A stretch of 64,000 nucleotides of DNA, taken from Pseudomonas sp. ICMP22404 (lineage in GTDB: Bacteria > Pseudomonadota > Gammaproteobacteria > Pseudomonadales > Pseudomonadaceae). The DNA is taken from assembly GCF_006227205.1 (NCBI RefSeq), contig NZ_VCNG01000007.1, positions 62,001 to 126,000 of the forward strand. Direction: 5' to 3'. Positions within the stretch are counted from its first letter, which is position 1; each line of letters starts with the position of its first letter. A program made the position numbers and the translations under genes. A model generated the notes under the pieces. The model ran no database searches. It was not told the DNA's origin and saw only the letters and a program-made list of their open reading frames with translations. This document shows, piece by piece, positions 53,606 through 64,000 of this stretch.

Positions 53606-54577
53606 CTACTTCCAGACTTGCGGGTTGACCAGGTTCTGCGGCCGCTCACCCAGCAACGCACTGCGCAAGTTTTCCACCGCGAGATTGGCCATGGCTTCAC
53701 GGGTTTCGTGGGTAGCCGAGCCGATGTGGGGCAGGGTGACGGCGTTCTTCAGCTGGAACAGCGGCGACTCGGCCAACGGCTCCTTTTCGTAGACGTCCAA
53801 CCCGGCGCCGCGAATGCGGTTGTTCTGCAAGGCCTCGATCAATGCAGGCTCATCCACCACCGGGCCGCGGGAAATGTTGACCAGGATCGCGCTTGGCTTC
53901 ATCAGCGACAGTTCACGCTGTCCGATCAGGTGGCGGGTCTTCTCGCTCAGGGGCACAACGAGGCAGACGAAGTCCGCTTCGGCCAACAACTGGTCCAACT
54001 CGCGGAACTGCGCGCCCAGCTGGTTTTCCAGTTCGGTCTTGCGGCTGTTGCCGCTGTACAGGATTGGCATGTTGAACCCCAGCCGGCCACGCCGGGCGAT
54101 GGCCGCGCCGATGTTGCCCATGCCGACGATGCCTAGGGTCTTGCCGTGCACGTCGCTGCCAAACAGTTGTGGCCCCACCGTCGCCTGCCATTGTCCGGCC
54201 TTGGTCCAGGCGTCCAGTTCCGCAACGCGACGGGCACTGCTCATCAGCAGGGCGAAGGCCAGGTCGGCCGTGCTTTCGGTGAGCACGTCGGGGGTGTTGG
54301 TGAGCATGATCCCGCGTTCATTGAAGTAGGCCAGGTCATAGTTGTCGTAACCCACCGACACACTGGCAACCACCTGCAGGTTCGTGGCGCCTTGCAATTG
54401 CTCGCGACCGAGTTTGCGACCAACCCCGATCAGGCCGTGGGCATGGGGCAGGGCTTCGTTGAACTGTGCATTAATGTCACCCTTCGATGGGTTCGGCACG
54501 ATCACGTCGAAGTCCTGTTGCAGGCGCTCGACCATCTGGGGCGTGACACGGCTGAAGGCAAGTACGGTTTTTTTCAT
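53606..54577 (-). CDS. D-2-hydroxyacid dehydrogenase, glyoxylate/hydroxypyruvate reductase B-like
   Basis: A 323-residue NAD(P)-dependent dehydrogenase. The nucleotide fold motif GIVGMGNIGAAIARRG is near residue 150. The catalytic set is Arg in LVNISRGPVVDE near 235, Glu in VYEKEPLAES near 265, and His in VTLPHIGSATHETREAM near 283. Sequence and length fit GhrB, which reduces glyoxylate, hydroxypyruvate and 2-ketogluconate. The substrate is not fixed by sequence. Confidence 0.88.
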   Translation of the reverse strand: MKKTVLAFSRVTPQMVERLQQDFDVIVPNPSKGDINAQFNEALPHAHGLIGVGRKLGREQLQGATNLQVVASVSVGYDNYDLAYFNERGIMLTNTPDVLTESTADLAFALLMSSARRVAELDAWTKAGQWQATVGPQLFGSDVHGKTLGIVGMGNIGAAIARRGRLGFNMPILYSGNSRKTELENQLGAQFRELDQLLAEADFVCLVVPLSEKTRHLIGQRELSLMKPSAILVNISRGPVVDEPALIEALQNNRIRGAGLDVYEKEPLAESPLFQLKNAVTLPHIGSATHETREAMANLAVENLRSALLGERPQNLVNPQVWK

Positions 54578-54670
54578 CGTGCAAGGCTCGTCTTGGAGGC
54601 AATACCAAGCACGCTAACATTCTCGGCGAGGGTTAGGCGAGAGGGGGGTGCAGTTTATGACTTGGAATGA

Positions 54671-54765
54671 CCTGTGGGAGCGAGCCTTCTCGCGATGGCA
54701 GCGGTTCAGCCAGCGTTGATATTGACTGACATACCGCTATCGCGAGCAGGCTCGCGCCCACAAGG
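54671..54765. repeat. REP inverted pair upstream of the 2-hydroxyacid dehydrogenase gene
   Basis: TGTGGGAGCGAGCCTTCTCG begins near 54673 and an inverted copy (TCGCGAGCAGGCTCGCGCCC) ends near 54762, between the dehydrogenase start and the YkgJ-family stop. Confidence 0.8.
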
Positions 54766-54781
54766 GGCCTTTATGTTGTCT

Positions 54782-55531
54782 CTAGGCCGCCCGCAGCGAA
54801 ATGAACGCATAATCCGAAGCTGCCTCGGTGACGACCCGAGCCCCACAGGCCATGACCTCGCGGGCGACGTCATCCCCGGACAGATGGAATTGCCATTCAC
54901 TGGTTTCCTGCGCCGTTGGTCGCAAGCGCACCTGATCGATGGCGGCGGCGAACGCTGTCATGTCCGGCAGATAGGCGGCAAACCCGTCACCTTTCAGCGC
55001 GGTGGTATGGATGCCCAAGGCCGCACAGATGCGGTCCTTGATCGCAATCTCTTCGCGATCGGCCTGGCGCGAGCGTTCGATTAGCTCGGCCAGTTCTTTA
55101 TCAACCAATTTCCCGCCGACGATCAGTTGCGGACCGGTTTCCCAGGATTCCGGGGGGCAGTCCTTCGCTGCGATATTGAGCGGGATATGTGGGTTGATTT
55201 CCATCGGATAGATCCGGCACACCAGCGGCCTGCGTTCGTAGATGCTGCACAGGTTTTCTTCGTCGAGATTGTGGCAGCGGCCGGGGTTATAAGCGGCGAA
55301 GGTGATCGCCACGAAGGCATCGGTGCCGCCGCTCCGGACCCTCGCGGAACGGCGTTCGGCATGCTCGCGCTGCGCCACCGGCAGACCGAGGCCATTGGGC
55401 AGGAAGGCTTCCACCAGGACGATGACCTGGCCGCCGTCGCTTGCCCACATCCGGGCTTCATCGAGGGTCAGGGGAACGTGGTGGCCAGAGCAGCATTTGC
55501 CGCAGCCTACGCAGGAAAACGTTGTATTCAT
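54782..55531 (-). CDS. YkgJ-family cysteine cluster protein
   Basis: A 249-residue cytosolic protein with conserved cysteines: CVGCGKCC at residues 8-15 and CHNLDEENLCSIYERRPLVC, about residues 86-105, followed by RIYP. These suit binding of zinc or an iron-sulfur cluster, as proposed for the YkgJ/Fli-B-like family. The function is unknown. It is about 77 bases from the exported hypothetical gene on the same strand. Confidence 0.87.
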   Translation of the reverse strand: MNTTFSCVGCGKCCSGHHVPLTLDEARMWASDGGQVIVLVEAFLPNGLGLPVAQREHAERRSARVRSGGTDAFVAITFAAYNPGRCHNLDEENLCSIYERRPLVCRIYPMEINPHIPLNIAAKDCPPESWETGPQLIVGGKLVDKELAELIERSRQADREEIAIKDRICAALGIHTTALKGDGFAAYLPDMTAFAAAIDQVRLRPTAQETSEWQFHLSGDDVAREVMACGARVVTEAASDYAFISLRAA

Positions 55532-55608
55532 TGAGCGACCGGTCGAGAGCTGAAAGGCGGCGACAGAAAAACGCCGTGATGAGCCTCGCGAAGCAAGTTA
55601 TGCGCCAC

Positions 55609-55935
55609 TCACTGATCGGTCGCGGTGGAGCGTATCGAGTCCCATTCGGTCACGTGGGCGGTCTTGGTTTTCTTGCGGTAGAGGCACAGCTCGGTACCGC
55701 TCGCCCCTTTCATGTGTTTCTGCGGGTATTGGCCTTGCAGCAACAGCGCGGTATAGCCGACCCGGTCGTCGAATTGCGCGGCGGTGCCCACCGGCTCGGC
55801 GTTCTTCAAGCCACTGGCCTTGATGCAACTGGCCAGCACGGCTTTGTCGTAGGCAGCCCAGGCTTCCGGGCTGGAGGCATGGGCTTGGGAGGCCAGGGCA
55901 GCGAGGCCAAGGAGAAACGATGCGCGGATGTTCAT
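55609..55935 (-). CDS. Small exported hypothetical protein
   Basis: A 108-residue protein with a signal peptide, MNIRASFLLGLAALASQAHA, cleaved before SSPEAW. The mature part has two cysteines (VLASCIKASGL and TELCLYRKK) that could form a disulfide in the periplasm. I do not recognise the family. ATG 55935 is chosen over an upstream ATG at 56028 because it begins the signal peptide directly. It lies between the YkgJ-family gene and cheV on the same strand. Confidence 0.7.
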   Translation of the reverse strand: MNIRASFLLGLAALASQAHASSPEAWAAYDKAVLASCIKASGLKNAEPVGTAAQFDDRVGYTALLLQGQYPQKHMKGASGTELCLYRKKTKTAHVTEWDSIRSTATDQ

Positions 55936-56029
55936 CGGGATGTCTCGTTCCGGAAAGTCATGGCAAAAGTATGCCTGAGATTGCCGGACCCTCCCACGCC
56001 GGAACGCAGGAGCGCATCGTCGGTACAAC

Positions 56030-56932
56030 TCAGTGGCCTTGTTCGGCCACCGCCTTGGCTGCCGTGATCAGGCACTTGGTCAGTTCGGGCGAGGAAAACT
56101 TGGTCAGCACCCCATTGGCGCCGGCCAACCGGGCCTTTTCACTGTTCATGGCACTGTCCAGCGAGGTGTGCAGCAACACGTAGAGGTGGGCGAAGTCCGG
56201 CGTTTCCCGCAGCGTGCGGGTGAGGGCGTAACCGTCCATTTCCGACATTTCGATGTCGGAGACGATGAGGTTGATCTGTCCGGCCGTGCCTTGCAGGTCC
56301 AACAAGCATTCGATGGCTTCCTTGGCGCTGCGGGCGGTGTGGCATTGCAGGCCCAGGTTGCGCAGGGTGTGCACCGATTGTTGCAACGCCACCTGGCTGT
56401 CATCGACCACCAGGATCCGTGCGTTGCCCAGCACTTCGGCGTCTTCCATGCTCAGCTCGGTGGGCGCGGTTTCGATCTGCGCCGGGGCGATGCCATGGAT
56501 GACCTTCTCGATGTCCAGCACCTGCACGAGCTTGCCGTCCACCGACGTCACGCCGGTGATGAACGCGCGATTGCCGCCGGAGCCGTAAGGCGGTGGCTTG
56601 ATGTCGGTGGTCAGGCAGTGGACGATCTTGCTCACCGCCTGCACGTGCAGGCCCTGCTTGGAGCGGCTGACATCGGTGACGATCAGGCAGCCGCCGTCCG
56701 GATCTTCCAGCGGCCGCTCGCCAATGGCACGGCTCAGGTCAATCACCGACAGCGATGTGCCACGCAGGGTCGCAATGCCTTTCACGTGTGGATGCGACTC
56801 CGGCAGTTTGGTCAGTGGCGGGCACGGGATGATCTCACTGACTTTGAGCAGGTTGATTGCCATCAGCTTGCCGCTGCGCAACGTAAACAGCAGAAGCGAA
56901 AGTGAATCTGCGCGGGCTTTGTTGGAAGACAT
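56030..56932 (-). CDS. cheV: Chemotaxis coupling protein CheV
   Basis: A 300-residue two-domain protein: a CheW-like coupling domain (about 10-155, FTLRSGKLMAINLLKVSEII; HVKGIATLRGTSLSVIDLSR) and a C-terminal receiver domain. The receiver has ILVVDDSQVAL near 173 and phospho-acceptor Asp226 in INLIVSDIEMSEMDGYALTR. CheV links chemoreceptors to CheA and damps signalling. ATG 56932 follows AGAAGG; the long open frame upstream into repeat sequence is not coding. No other chemotaxis genes are adjacent. Confidence 0.92.
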   Translation of the reverse strand: MSSNKARADSLSLLLFTLRSGKLMAINLLKVSEIIPCPPLTKLPESHPHVKGIATLRGTSLSVIDLSRAIGERPLEDPDGGCLIVTDVSRSKQGLHVQAVSKIVHCLTTDIKPPPYGSGGNRAFITGVTSVDGKLVQVLDIEKVIHGIAPAQIETAPTELSMEDAEVLGNARILVVDDSQVALQQSVHTLRNLGLQCHTARSAKEAIECLLDLQGTAGQINLIVSDIEMSEMDGYALTRTLRETPDFAHLYVLLHTSLDSAMNSEKARLAGANGVLTKFSSPELTKCLITAAKAVAEQGH

Positions 56933-57078
56933 AAAAACCTTCTGTGTAAAAAGGTGGGGCGAACGTGAAGATCGCCAAAACAGCTTTTGATATCGGGTTA
57001 TCGACTTGTTGGGGGCAGGCTTTAGGGCGAAAGCGGCCGACATCCGCTTTCCGGGCCAGCGGCCTGTGAATACACACC

Positions 57079-57110
57079 TGTGGCGAGGGGATAAATCCCC
57101 TCGCCACAAA
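57079..57110. repeat. Palindromic repeat TGTGGCGAGGGG..CCCCTCGCCACA
   Basis: A near-perfect palindrome of the same family as at 6560 and 36241, between cheV and the norR stop codon. Confidence 0.8.
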
Positions 57111-57131
57111 GGCTTGAGCAACTTGAGGGCG

Positions 57132-58683
<1,552 letters not shown>

Positions 58684-58688
<5 letters not shown>

Positions 58689-58739
58689 AATGACTCCGTG
58701 TAGTCAAAAAGACTATAACTTCACGTGTGTCGTTATGAC
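58684..58739. promoter_or_regulatory. Three NorR-type binding sites
   Basis: GTCATAATGAC (58684-58694, overlapping the norR start codon), AGTCAAAAAGACT (58702-58714) and GTCGTTATGAC (58729-58739) are palindromes matching the GT-N7-AC form of NorR sites. Three sites are what E. coli NorR needs at norV. Confidence 0.75.
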
Positions 58740-58780
58740 TACATTATTTTTAAGCTATTGAAAATTAACGAAAATATTTG

Positions 58781-58796
58781 TGGCATGAAACCTGAT
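58781..58796 (+). promoter_or_regulatory. Candidate sigma-54 promoter of the flavohaemoprotein gene
   Basis: TGGCATGAAACCTGAT resembles TGGCACGNNNNTTGCW with GG at the -24 position, but the -12 GC is GA. It lies 43 bases before the ATG and 41 bases after the last NorR site, as expected for an activated promoter. Confidence 0.5.
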
Positions 58797-58838
58797 AAGC
58801 ATCGGTATCCGTTTCCGTAACACACGAGGATTCACCTT

Positions 58839-60020
58839 ATGCTCACCCGGGAAGAACGCGCCATCATTCGCTCCACCGTTCCATTGCTTGAAAGCGGTGG
58901 TGAAGCGCTCATCACTCACTTCTACCGCATGATGCTTTCCGAATATCCTCAGGTTCGACCGCTGTTCAACCAGGCTCACCAAGCCAGCGGCGATCAGCCT
59001 CGGGCCCTGGCTAACGGTGTATTGATGTATGCACGGCATATCGACCAGCTCGACCAGTTGGGTGACCTGGTGGCGAAAATCGTCAACAAGCATGTCGCCT
59101 TGCAGATCGAGCCACAGCATTACCCGATTGTCGGCTCCTGCTTGTTGCGGGCGATTGCCGAAGTGCTGGGCAACGAGATCGCCACGCCCGAAGTGATCTC
59201 CGCCTGGGGCGCCGCTTATAACCAATTGGCCGATATTCTCATCGGCGCCGAAGCCGGCATGTACGACAAGAAGGCCGCTGCCCCGGGTGGATGGCGGGGC
59301 GAGCGGGAATTCATCCTGGTGGCCAAGGTCCAGGAAAGCTCGGAGATCACCTCGTTCTACTTCGAACCGGCGGACAAGGGGCCGATCCTGCTGGCCGAGC
59401 CGGGTCAGTACATCGGCATGAAACTGTTCCTGGACGGTGAGGAAGTGCGCCGCAACTATTCGCTGTCGGCCCTGGCGGACAACGGCCAGTACCGGATCAG
59501 TGTCAAGCGCGAGCCGGGTGGGCGGGTATCGAACTACCTGCATCATGATTTCCAGATTGGCAGCCGCATCCAGTTGTTCCCGCCGTCCGGGGACTTCTAC
59601 CTGACCGCCAGCGACAAGCCCTTGGTGCTGATCAGCGGTGGCGTCGGTATCACCCCAACCCTGGCGATGCTGCAAGCGGCGCTGCAAACCGAGCGACCAG
59701 TGCATTTCATTCACTGCGCACGTAATGGTCGTGTCCATGCCTTCCGTGAGTGGATCGACGACCTGGCCAAGCGGCACCCGCAACTCAAGCGCTTCTATTG
59801 CTACGACGAAGACGACGGCTTGAGCGAGGCGGCCGATCGGATTGGTTTGTTGAGCCAGGAGCAACTGGCCAAGTGGCTGCCGGAACAGCGTGACCTGGAT
59901 GCCTATTTCCTGGGGCCGAAGGGCTTCATGGCCGCCGTGAAGCGTCATCTCAAGGCCCTGGGCGTACCGGATGGGCAGAGCCGTTACGAGTTCTTCGGGC
60001 CGGCTGCGGCGCTGGAATAA
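58839..60020 (+). CDS. hmp: Flavohaemoglobin / nitric oxide dioxygenase
   Basis: A 393-residue cytosolic enzyme (fhp in Pseudomonas) that turns NO and oxygen into nitrate using NADPH. The N-terminal globin domain (about 1-135) begins LTREERAIIRSTVPLLES and includes NKHVALQIEPQHYPIVG with the proximal histidine. An FAD domain (RRNYSLSALADNGQYRISVK near 204) and an NAD domain (VLISGGVGITPTLAML near 262) follow. ATG 58839 is preceded by GAGGATTCACCTT. It is controlled by the divergent NorR-type activator. Confidence 0.95.
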   Translation: MLTREERAIIRSTVPLLESGGEALITHFYRMMLSEYPQVRPLFNQAHQASGDQPRALANGVLMYARHIDQLDQLGDLVAKIVNKHVALQIEPQHYPIVGSCLLRAIAEVLGNEIATPEVISAWGAAYNQLADILIGAEAGMYDKKAAAPGGWRGEREFILVAKVQESSEITSFYFEPADKGPILLAEPGQYIGMKLFLDGEEVRRNYSLSALADNGQYRISVKREPGGRVSNYLHHDFQIGSRIQLFPPSGDFYLTASDKPLVLISGGVGITPTLAMLQAALQTERPVHFIHCARNGRVHAFREWIDDLAKRHPQLKRFYCYDEDDGLSEAADRIGLLSQEQLAKWLPEQRDLDAYFLGPKGFMAAVKRHLKALGVPDGQSRYEFFGPAAALE

Positions 60021-60057
60021 AGGCAAGCGGCAAGCCCGGCAGAACCGGGTTGCCTTC

Positions 60058-60285
60058 ATCGCGAGCAGGCTCGCTCCCACAGGAAATTGCGGCGGACGCA
60101 CAGTTGTGAGTGCTGCAAAAAAACGGTGGGAGCGGGCTTGCTCGCGAAGACGGCGGCATCGTCGACATCGAGGTTGCCTGACACACCGCTTTCGCGAGCA
60201 AGCCCGCTCCCACAGTGGAGCCGGGGTGCACGCAGCATTTGCATGCACCATCGGACCCTGTGGGAGCGAGCCTGCTCGCGAAGGG
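60058..60285. repeat. Cluster of four REP palindromes in the hmp-dsbB gap
   Basis: Copies lie at about 60061-60081 (inverted), 60125-60146 (forward), 60191-60213 (inverted) and 60259-60281 (forward). They fill most of the first half of the 466-base gap. The rest holds the dsbB leader and no identifiable gene. Confidence 0.85.
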
Positions 60286-60486
60286 GCCGGCATGCTTTGC
60301 ACACTCAACTGACCTTTCGCCCGCTCAAAGTTAATCCGCACTTAACCTTTTTCCTGTCTATTCCCCCCCAAAGATGGCGCAAGCCGCTCGTTCACTGTCA
60401 TGGCCAACGTGTAGACTTCGGCCATCCGACTGTGCGCCGAGTGTCGCAAGGCTGTGCGTCGATCCATGCATCCAAAGGAAAAGGTA

Positions 60487-60996
60487 ATGAGTGAGGAAAT
60501 GATGCGGTTGGGCCGCGAGCGGCGCTACCTGGTGTTGCTGGGGCTGATCTGCCTGGCGCTGATCGGTGGTGCGCTATATATGCAGGTGGCCTTGGGTGAG
60601 GCACCGTGCCCGCTGTGCATCCTGCAGCGTTATGCGCTGTTGCTGATCGCGATCTTCGCGTTCATCGGCGCGGCCATGCGCACCCGTCGCAGCCTGACGA
60701 TTCTCGAGGGGATTGTGGTGCTCTGTGCCCTGGCCGGTGCGGGGGTGGCGGGGCATCACGTGTATACCCAGTTCTTCCCGGCAGTCAGCTGCGGTATCGA
60801 TGTGCTGCAACCGATTGTCGATGATCTGCCGCTGGCGAAGATCTTCCCGTTGGGGTTCCAGGTCGACGGGTTCTGCTCCACCCCATACCCGCCGATCCTG
60901 GGCTTGTCCCTGGCGCAATGGGCGCTTCTGTCCTTCGTACTGATCGTGGTACTGGTACCCTTGCTGGTGTCGCGTAACCGCAAGACCCTTCGCTGA
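60487..60996 (+). CDS. dsbB: Disulfide bond formation protein B
   Basis: A 169-residue inner-membrane quinone reductase that re-oxidises DsbA. It has four transmembrane helices, the first periplasmic loop pair Cys41-Cys44 (APCPLCILQRYAL), and the second pair Cys102 (AVSCGID) and Cys130 (GFCSTPYPP). ATG 60487 follows AAAGGAAAAGGTA; an upstream in-frame ATG at 60454 is less likely. A strong terminator follows. Confidence 0.93.
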   Translation: MSEEMMRLGRERRYLVLLGLICLALIGGALYMQVALGEAPCPLCILQRYALLLIAIFAFIGAAMRTRRSLTILEGIVVLCALAGAGVAGHHVYTQFFPAVSCGIDVLQPIVDDLPLAKIFPLGFQVDGFCSTPYPPILGLSLAQWALLSFVLIVVLVPLLVSRNRKTLR

Positions 60997-61008
60997 AGCA
61001 CCTCGATG

Positions 61009-61047
61009 AAACGCCCCGGTTTCCCTGTTGGAGAACCGGGGCGTTTT
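61009..61047 (+). terminator. Intrinsic terminator of dsbB
   Basis: AACGCCCCGGTT and AACCGGGGCGTT form a 12-bp stem with a 13-base loop, followed by Ts. Confidence 0.9.
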
Positions 61048-61103
61048 GCATTCAGCGATAGGAGGGACAGGCCTTGATCCGGGACAAGAATGACCTGCGA
61101 CAC

Positions 61104-61124
61104 TGTGCGACACGTTGTCACACA
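61104..61124. promoter_or_regulatory. 21-bp palindrome TGTGCGACACGTTGTCACACA
   Basis: Symmetric as TGTG-n-GACA-nnn-TGTC-n-CACA, 80 bases after the dsbB terminator and 665 bases before cyoA. The symmetry suggests a dimeric regulator site, but I cannot name the regulator. Confidence 0.4.
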
Positions 61125-61357
61125 TCCCCAGGTTCCGGGGGCGTTCGCGGCAGGAATATACGCCTCGTCCTGTAATAAAAAAATGTACCGGCTTGCCACG
61201 CCCATTACCTTGGCGGAGCCGGCAGCAGGCATTTTTAACAGCGCAGCGCCATTTGGCGAGCCCCCCGAAAAACGGGCGCTTGCCAGGCAAAAAACCTCAA
61301 CGCGTTTCGTTCAGGCTGTCTGAATCGGGCGTAGTAGGCCTACGTTTTTTGGGGTTC

Positions 61358-61371
61358 TTGTTGAGAATCAA
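61358..61371. promoter_or_regulatory. Candidate ANR (FNR-type) box upstream of cyoA
   Basis: TTGTTGAGAATCAA matches the TTGAT-N4-ATCAA consensus at 9 of 10 defined positions. ANR is known to repress the cyo operon at low oxygen in P. putida. The site is 418 bases before the cyoA ATG, so a long leader must be assumed. Confidence 0.5.
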
Positions 61372-61788
61372 TTTCGATAACATGCCGGACCGTTGCGGTA
61401 TCGGGAAGAGATTGTTGCCGGTTTGGATAAAAATTATTTCGGGATGAGACATGGTCTACAGCGCTCCAGCTCACTACAATCGCCCGCACCGAATATCCGA
61501 CCCGGCTCAGGCTTGAGCACGAGAGGCGGTCGAAGGGTGCCAGCGCCCCATGCGACCCCAGGTGTCGGTGCCTTCCAACTACCCGCACCAAATGGAATTG
61601 GGCTGTAACAAGGCCTTTTACCGACGAATTCGAATAAGAACTCACTGCTGGCCCAGGATATGTCGAACAGCGTCTGACGCTCGACGGGCAGCCCTTATTC
61701 AAATCCAAGAAATGCCAACCCTTGGCAGGGTGAAGTGTTGGCGATCAAAACCCAACTGCATTGCGCAAGCTGCTTTAGAGGTCGTGAG

Positions 61789-62736
61789 ATGAGTAAAAAC
61801 AGGTACCCCCGATTACTAGGCTTGTTGCCGCTGCTCGGCACGTTGCTGCTGGGAGGCTGCAACATGACCTTGCTCGATCCCAAGGGCCAGGTCGGCCTGG
61901 ATGAACGAAACCTGATCATCACCGCCACGCTGCTGATGTTGCTGGTCGTTGTGCCGGTTATCGTCATGACGTTCCTGTTCGCCTGGAAATACCGCGCGTC
62001 CAATACCAAGGCGGTGTACACGCCGAAGTGGTCGCACTCCACCAAGATCGAAGCGGCCGTGTGGACAATCCCGGTCCTGATCATCATTGCCCTGGGTTAT
62101 GTCACCTACAAGTCGACCCACGCCCTGGACCCGTACCGTCCGCTGGAATCCGACGTCAAGCCGATCACCATTGAAGTGGTCTCGATGGACTGGAAGTGGC
62201 TGTTCATCTATCCGGAACAGGGCATCGCCACCGTTAACAAGATCGTGTTCCCGGCCCACACGCCGATCAACTTCAAGGTCACCTCCGACACCGTGATGAA
62301 CTCGTTCTTCATCCCGGGCCTGGGCGGCCAGATCTACGCGATGGCGGGCATGCAGACCAAGCTGCACCTGATCGCCAACCAGAACGCCGAACTCGAAGGT
62401 ATCTCCGCCAACTACAGCGGCGCGGGTTTCACCGGCATGAAGTTCAAAGCAATCGCCACCACCCAGGAAGACTTCGACGCCTGGGTCAACGATGTGAAGA
62501 AGGCACCTAAACAGCTTGAAAAAGCTGAATACGAAGCCCTTTCCAAACCGAGCCAGAACAACCCAGTCGAACTCTACTCCGCGGTCACGCCGAACCTGTT
62601 CCAGACCATCATCGACAAGTATGAAGGGATGAATCCGGGCAAGCCGATGCACCACGAGAAGAAAGAGCAGGAAGTGGCGCACAACATGGAAGGGATGGAC
62701 ATGAGTTCGCATTCAGCTGCCGGGGCAGAGGAGTAA
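61789..62736 (+). CDS. cyoA: Cytochrome bo3 ubiquinol oxidase subunit II
   Basis: A 315-residue lipoprotein subunit of the proton-pumping bo3 oxidase. The lipobox LLLGGC ends at Cys24. Two transmembrane helices follow (about 42-65 and 90-112), then a periplasmic cupredoxin domain without the CuA ligands ([20 protein letters not shown] near 130). The C-terminus is Met/His-rich ([11 protein letters not shown]). ATG 61789 gives the normal lipoprotein signal, and an in-frame ATG at 61735 is rejected. cyoB starts 3 bases after the stop. Confidence 0.95.
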   Translation: MSKNRYPRLLGLLPLLGTLLLGGCNMTLLDPKGQVGLDERNLIITATLLMLLVVVPVIVMTFLFAWKYRASNTKAVYTPKWSHSTKIEAAVWTIPVLIIIALGYVTYKSTHALDPYRPLESDVKPITIEVVSMDWKWLFIYPEQGIATVNKIVFPAHTPINFKVTSDTVMNSFFIPGLGGQIYAMAGMQTKLHLIANQNAELEGISANYSGAGFTGMKFKAIATTQEDFDAWVNDVKKAPKQLEKAEYEALSKPSQNNPVELYSAVTPNLFQTIIDKYEGMNPGKPMHHEKKEQEVAHNMEGMDMSSHSAAGAEE

Positions 62737-62739
62737 ACG

Positions 62740-64000
62740 ATGTTTGGTAAATTAAGTTGGGAAGCGATCCCGTTCCACGAGCCGATTGTCATGGTGACCC
62801 TCGCCATCATCGCGCTCGGTGGTCTGGGGCTGTTCGCCGGGATCACTTATTTCAAGAAGTGGACCTACCTGTGGACCGAGTGGCTGACGTCGGTCGACCA
62901 CAAGAAAATCGGCGTGATGTACATCGTCGTCGCCATGGTCATGCTGCTGCGCGGTTTTGCCGACGCCATCATGATGCGTACCCAGTTGGCCATGGCCACC
63001 GAGGGTTCGCCTGGCTACCTGCCACCTGAACACTATGACCAGATCTTCACCGCCCACGGTGTGATCATGATCATCTTCATGGCGATGCCATTCTTCACCG
63101 GCCTGATGAACCTGGCAGTGCCGCTGCAGATCGGTGCCCGCGACGTTGCCTTCCCGTTCCTGAACTCCCTGAGCTTCTGGCTGCTGGTGTCCGGCGTCGT
63201 GCTGATCAACGTTTCCCTGGGTGTTGGTGAATTCGCCAAGACTGGTTGGGTTGCCTATCCGCCGTTGTCGGGGCTGCAATACAGTCCGGGCGTAGGTGTG
63301 GATTACTACATCTGGGCGCTACAGCTATCCGGGTTGGGTACGACGCTCACGGGGGTCAACTTCCTGGCTACCGTGCTGAAAATGCGTACCCCGGGCATGA
63401 AGCTGATGGACATGCCGATCTTCACCTGGACCTGCACCTGGGCCAACGTACTGATCGTCGCTTCGTTCCCGATCCTGACCGCTACCCTGGCACTGCTGAC
63501 GCTTGACCGTTACATGGATTTCCACATTTTCACCAATGAACTGGGTGGAAATCCGATGATGTACGTCAACCTGTTCTGGGCCTGGGGTCACCCCGAGGTG
63601 TACATCCTGATCCTGCCGGCGTTCGGGATCTTCTCCGAAGTCATCTCGACCTTCTCCGGCAAGAAACTGTTCGGCCACCACTCGATGATCTACGCTTCCG
63701 GCGCGATCTCGGTGCTGGGCTTCATGGTTTGGCTGCACCACTTCTTCACCATGGGTTCGGGGGCCAGCGTCAACGCCTTCTTCGGCCTGGCGACGATGCT
63801 GATTTCGATCCCGACCGGGGTGAAGCTGTTCAACTGGCTGTTCACCATCTACCAGGGCCGTCTGCGTTTCACCAGCCACGTCATGTGGACCCTGGGCTTC
63901 ATGGTGACCTTCGCCATCGGCGGCATGACCGGCGTACTGCTGGCCATCCCGGGTGCCGACTTCGTCCTGCACAACAGCCTGTTCGTGATCGCGCACTTCC
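62740..64000 (+). CDS. cyoB: Cytochrome bo3 ubiquinol oxidase subunit I (partial, 3' end beyond window)
   Basis: The first 420 residues of the haem-copper oxidase subunit I. It begins [20 protein letters not shown] and shows [19 protein letters not shown] (a low-spin haem ligand histidine). [20 protein letters not shown] holds the copper B histidine and its cross-linked tyrosine. [11 protein letters not shown] follows with the paired copper B histidines. It is open to the end of the window, roughly two thirds of the expected 660-670 residues. It lies directly after cyoA in the cyo operon. Confidence 0.95.
   Translation, partial: MFGKLSWEAIPFHEPIVMVTLAIIALGGLGLFAGITYFKKWTYLWTEWLTSVDHKKIGVMYIVVAMVMLLRGFADAIMMRTQLAMATEGSPGYLPPEHYDQIFTAHGVIMIIFMAMPFFTGLMNLAVPLQIGARDVAFPFLNSLSFWLLVSGVVLINVSLGVGEFAKTGWVAYPPLSGLQYSPGVGVDYYIWALQLSGLGTTLTGVNFLATVLKMRTPGMKLMDMPIFTWTCTWANVLIVASFPILTATLALLTLDRYMDFHIFTNELGGNPMMYVNLFWAWGHPEVYILILPAFGIFSEVISTFSGKKLFGHHSMIYASGAISVLGFMVWLHHFFTMGSGASVNAFFGLATMLISIPTGVKLFNWLFTIYQGRLRFTSHVMWTLGFMVTFAIGGMTGVLLAIPGADFVLHNSLFVIAHF

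Larger units (their letters stand above)
61048..61788. other. 741-base gap upstream of cyoA
   Basis: It holds the palindrome at 61104, the ANR-like box at 61358, and a second palindrome TGCCAA-CCC-TTGGCA at 61713-61727, close to the cyoA start. Small open frames here lack support. The long leader may carry more regulation of cyo. Confidence 0.5.

Noticed and set aside
61355..61380. Fur box TTGAGAATCAATTTCGATAA upstream of cyoA
   Set aside because: It overlaps a better match to the ANR/FNR consensus, and ANR control of cyo is established in Pseudomonas; the Fur match is partial.
61090..61608. Small genes in the cyoA leader
   Set aside because: Several overlapping open frames exist in different phases, none with a ribosome-binding site or recognised family.

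Overview
The window is a contiguous piece of a high-GC gammaproteobacterial chromosome, almost certainly a fluorescent Pseudomonas (P. fluorescens group). The reasons are the gene order (murA-hisGDC-algW-nif3-cysD-cysNC; pta-slyD-gpx-OYE-cysZ-trxB; folX-folE-folM beside a LOV gene; hmgR/hmgA-fahA-maiA; yebG-psiE; norR/fhp; dsbB-cyoAB), which I recall as typical of the genus, and the many Pseudomonas-type REP palindromes (core GTGGGAGCGAGCCTGCTCGCGA and variants) between genes. I see no prophage, insertion sequence, CRISPR array, rRNA or tRNA. One small AT-rich island lies around 31.95-32.5 kb.

Region 1 (1-12 kb): end of murA, hisG-hisD-hisC, a two-gene metal-uptake unit (TonB receptor plus DUF4198 exported protein), the periplasmic protease algW, a Nif3-type protein, and the sulfate-activation operon cysD-cysNC. 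Region 2 (12-21 kb): acyltransferase and pta, a DUF3565 protein, slyD, glutathione peroxidase, an old yellow enzyme, a glycosyltransferase, cysZ and trxB. Region 3 (21-31 kb): a class-III aminotransferase, HopJ-like and DUF1244 proteins, and the folM-folE-folX operon for monapterin synthesis. This operon faces a MerR regulator, a PilZ-like protein and a short LOV blue-light receptor, and together they look like a light-response module. A flavodoxin, a class II aldolase, an alpha/beta hydrolase and an SDR follow.

Region 4 (31-40 kb): an AmpDh3-like amidase with a small AT-rich partner ORF, a DUF1302/DUF1329 outer-membrane pair, a MalT-type LuxR regulator and an orphan 233-residue protein. Region 5 (40-50 kb): homogentisate catabolism under a divergent IclR regulator, a SirB1 protein, and a leucine-dehydrogenase homologue that lacks the family's catalytic lysine. 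A BenE transporter then faces a MocR regulator across repeated operators, followed by SOS-type yebG with a LexA box, and psiE. Region 6 (50-64 kb): DUF3509, an HPF-like protein, an AraC regulator beside an EamA exporter, a 2-hydroxyacid dehydrogenase, a YkgJ cysteine-cluster protein, cheV, norR/flavohaemoglobin with three NorR-type sites, dsbB, and the start of the cytochrome bo3 operon (cyoA, partial cyoB).

Most genes are conserved housekeeping or metabolic genes. The best leads are the LOV/MerR/PilZ/fol module, the altered leucine dehydrogenase, the amidase with its AT-rich neighbour, a possible small RNA upstream of the DUF1302 gene, and several structured leader or operator regions.
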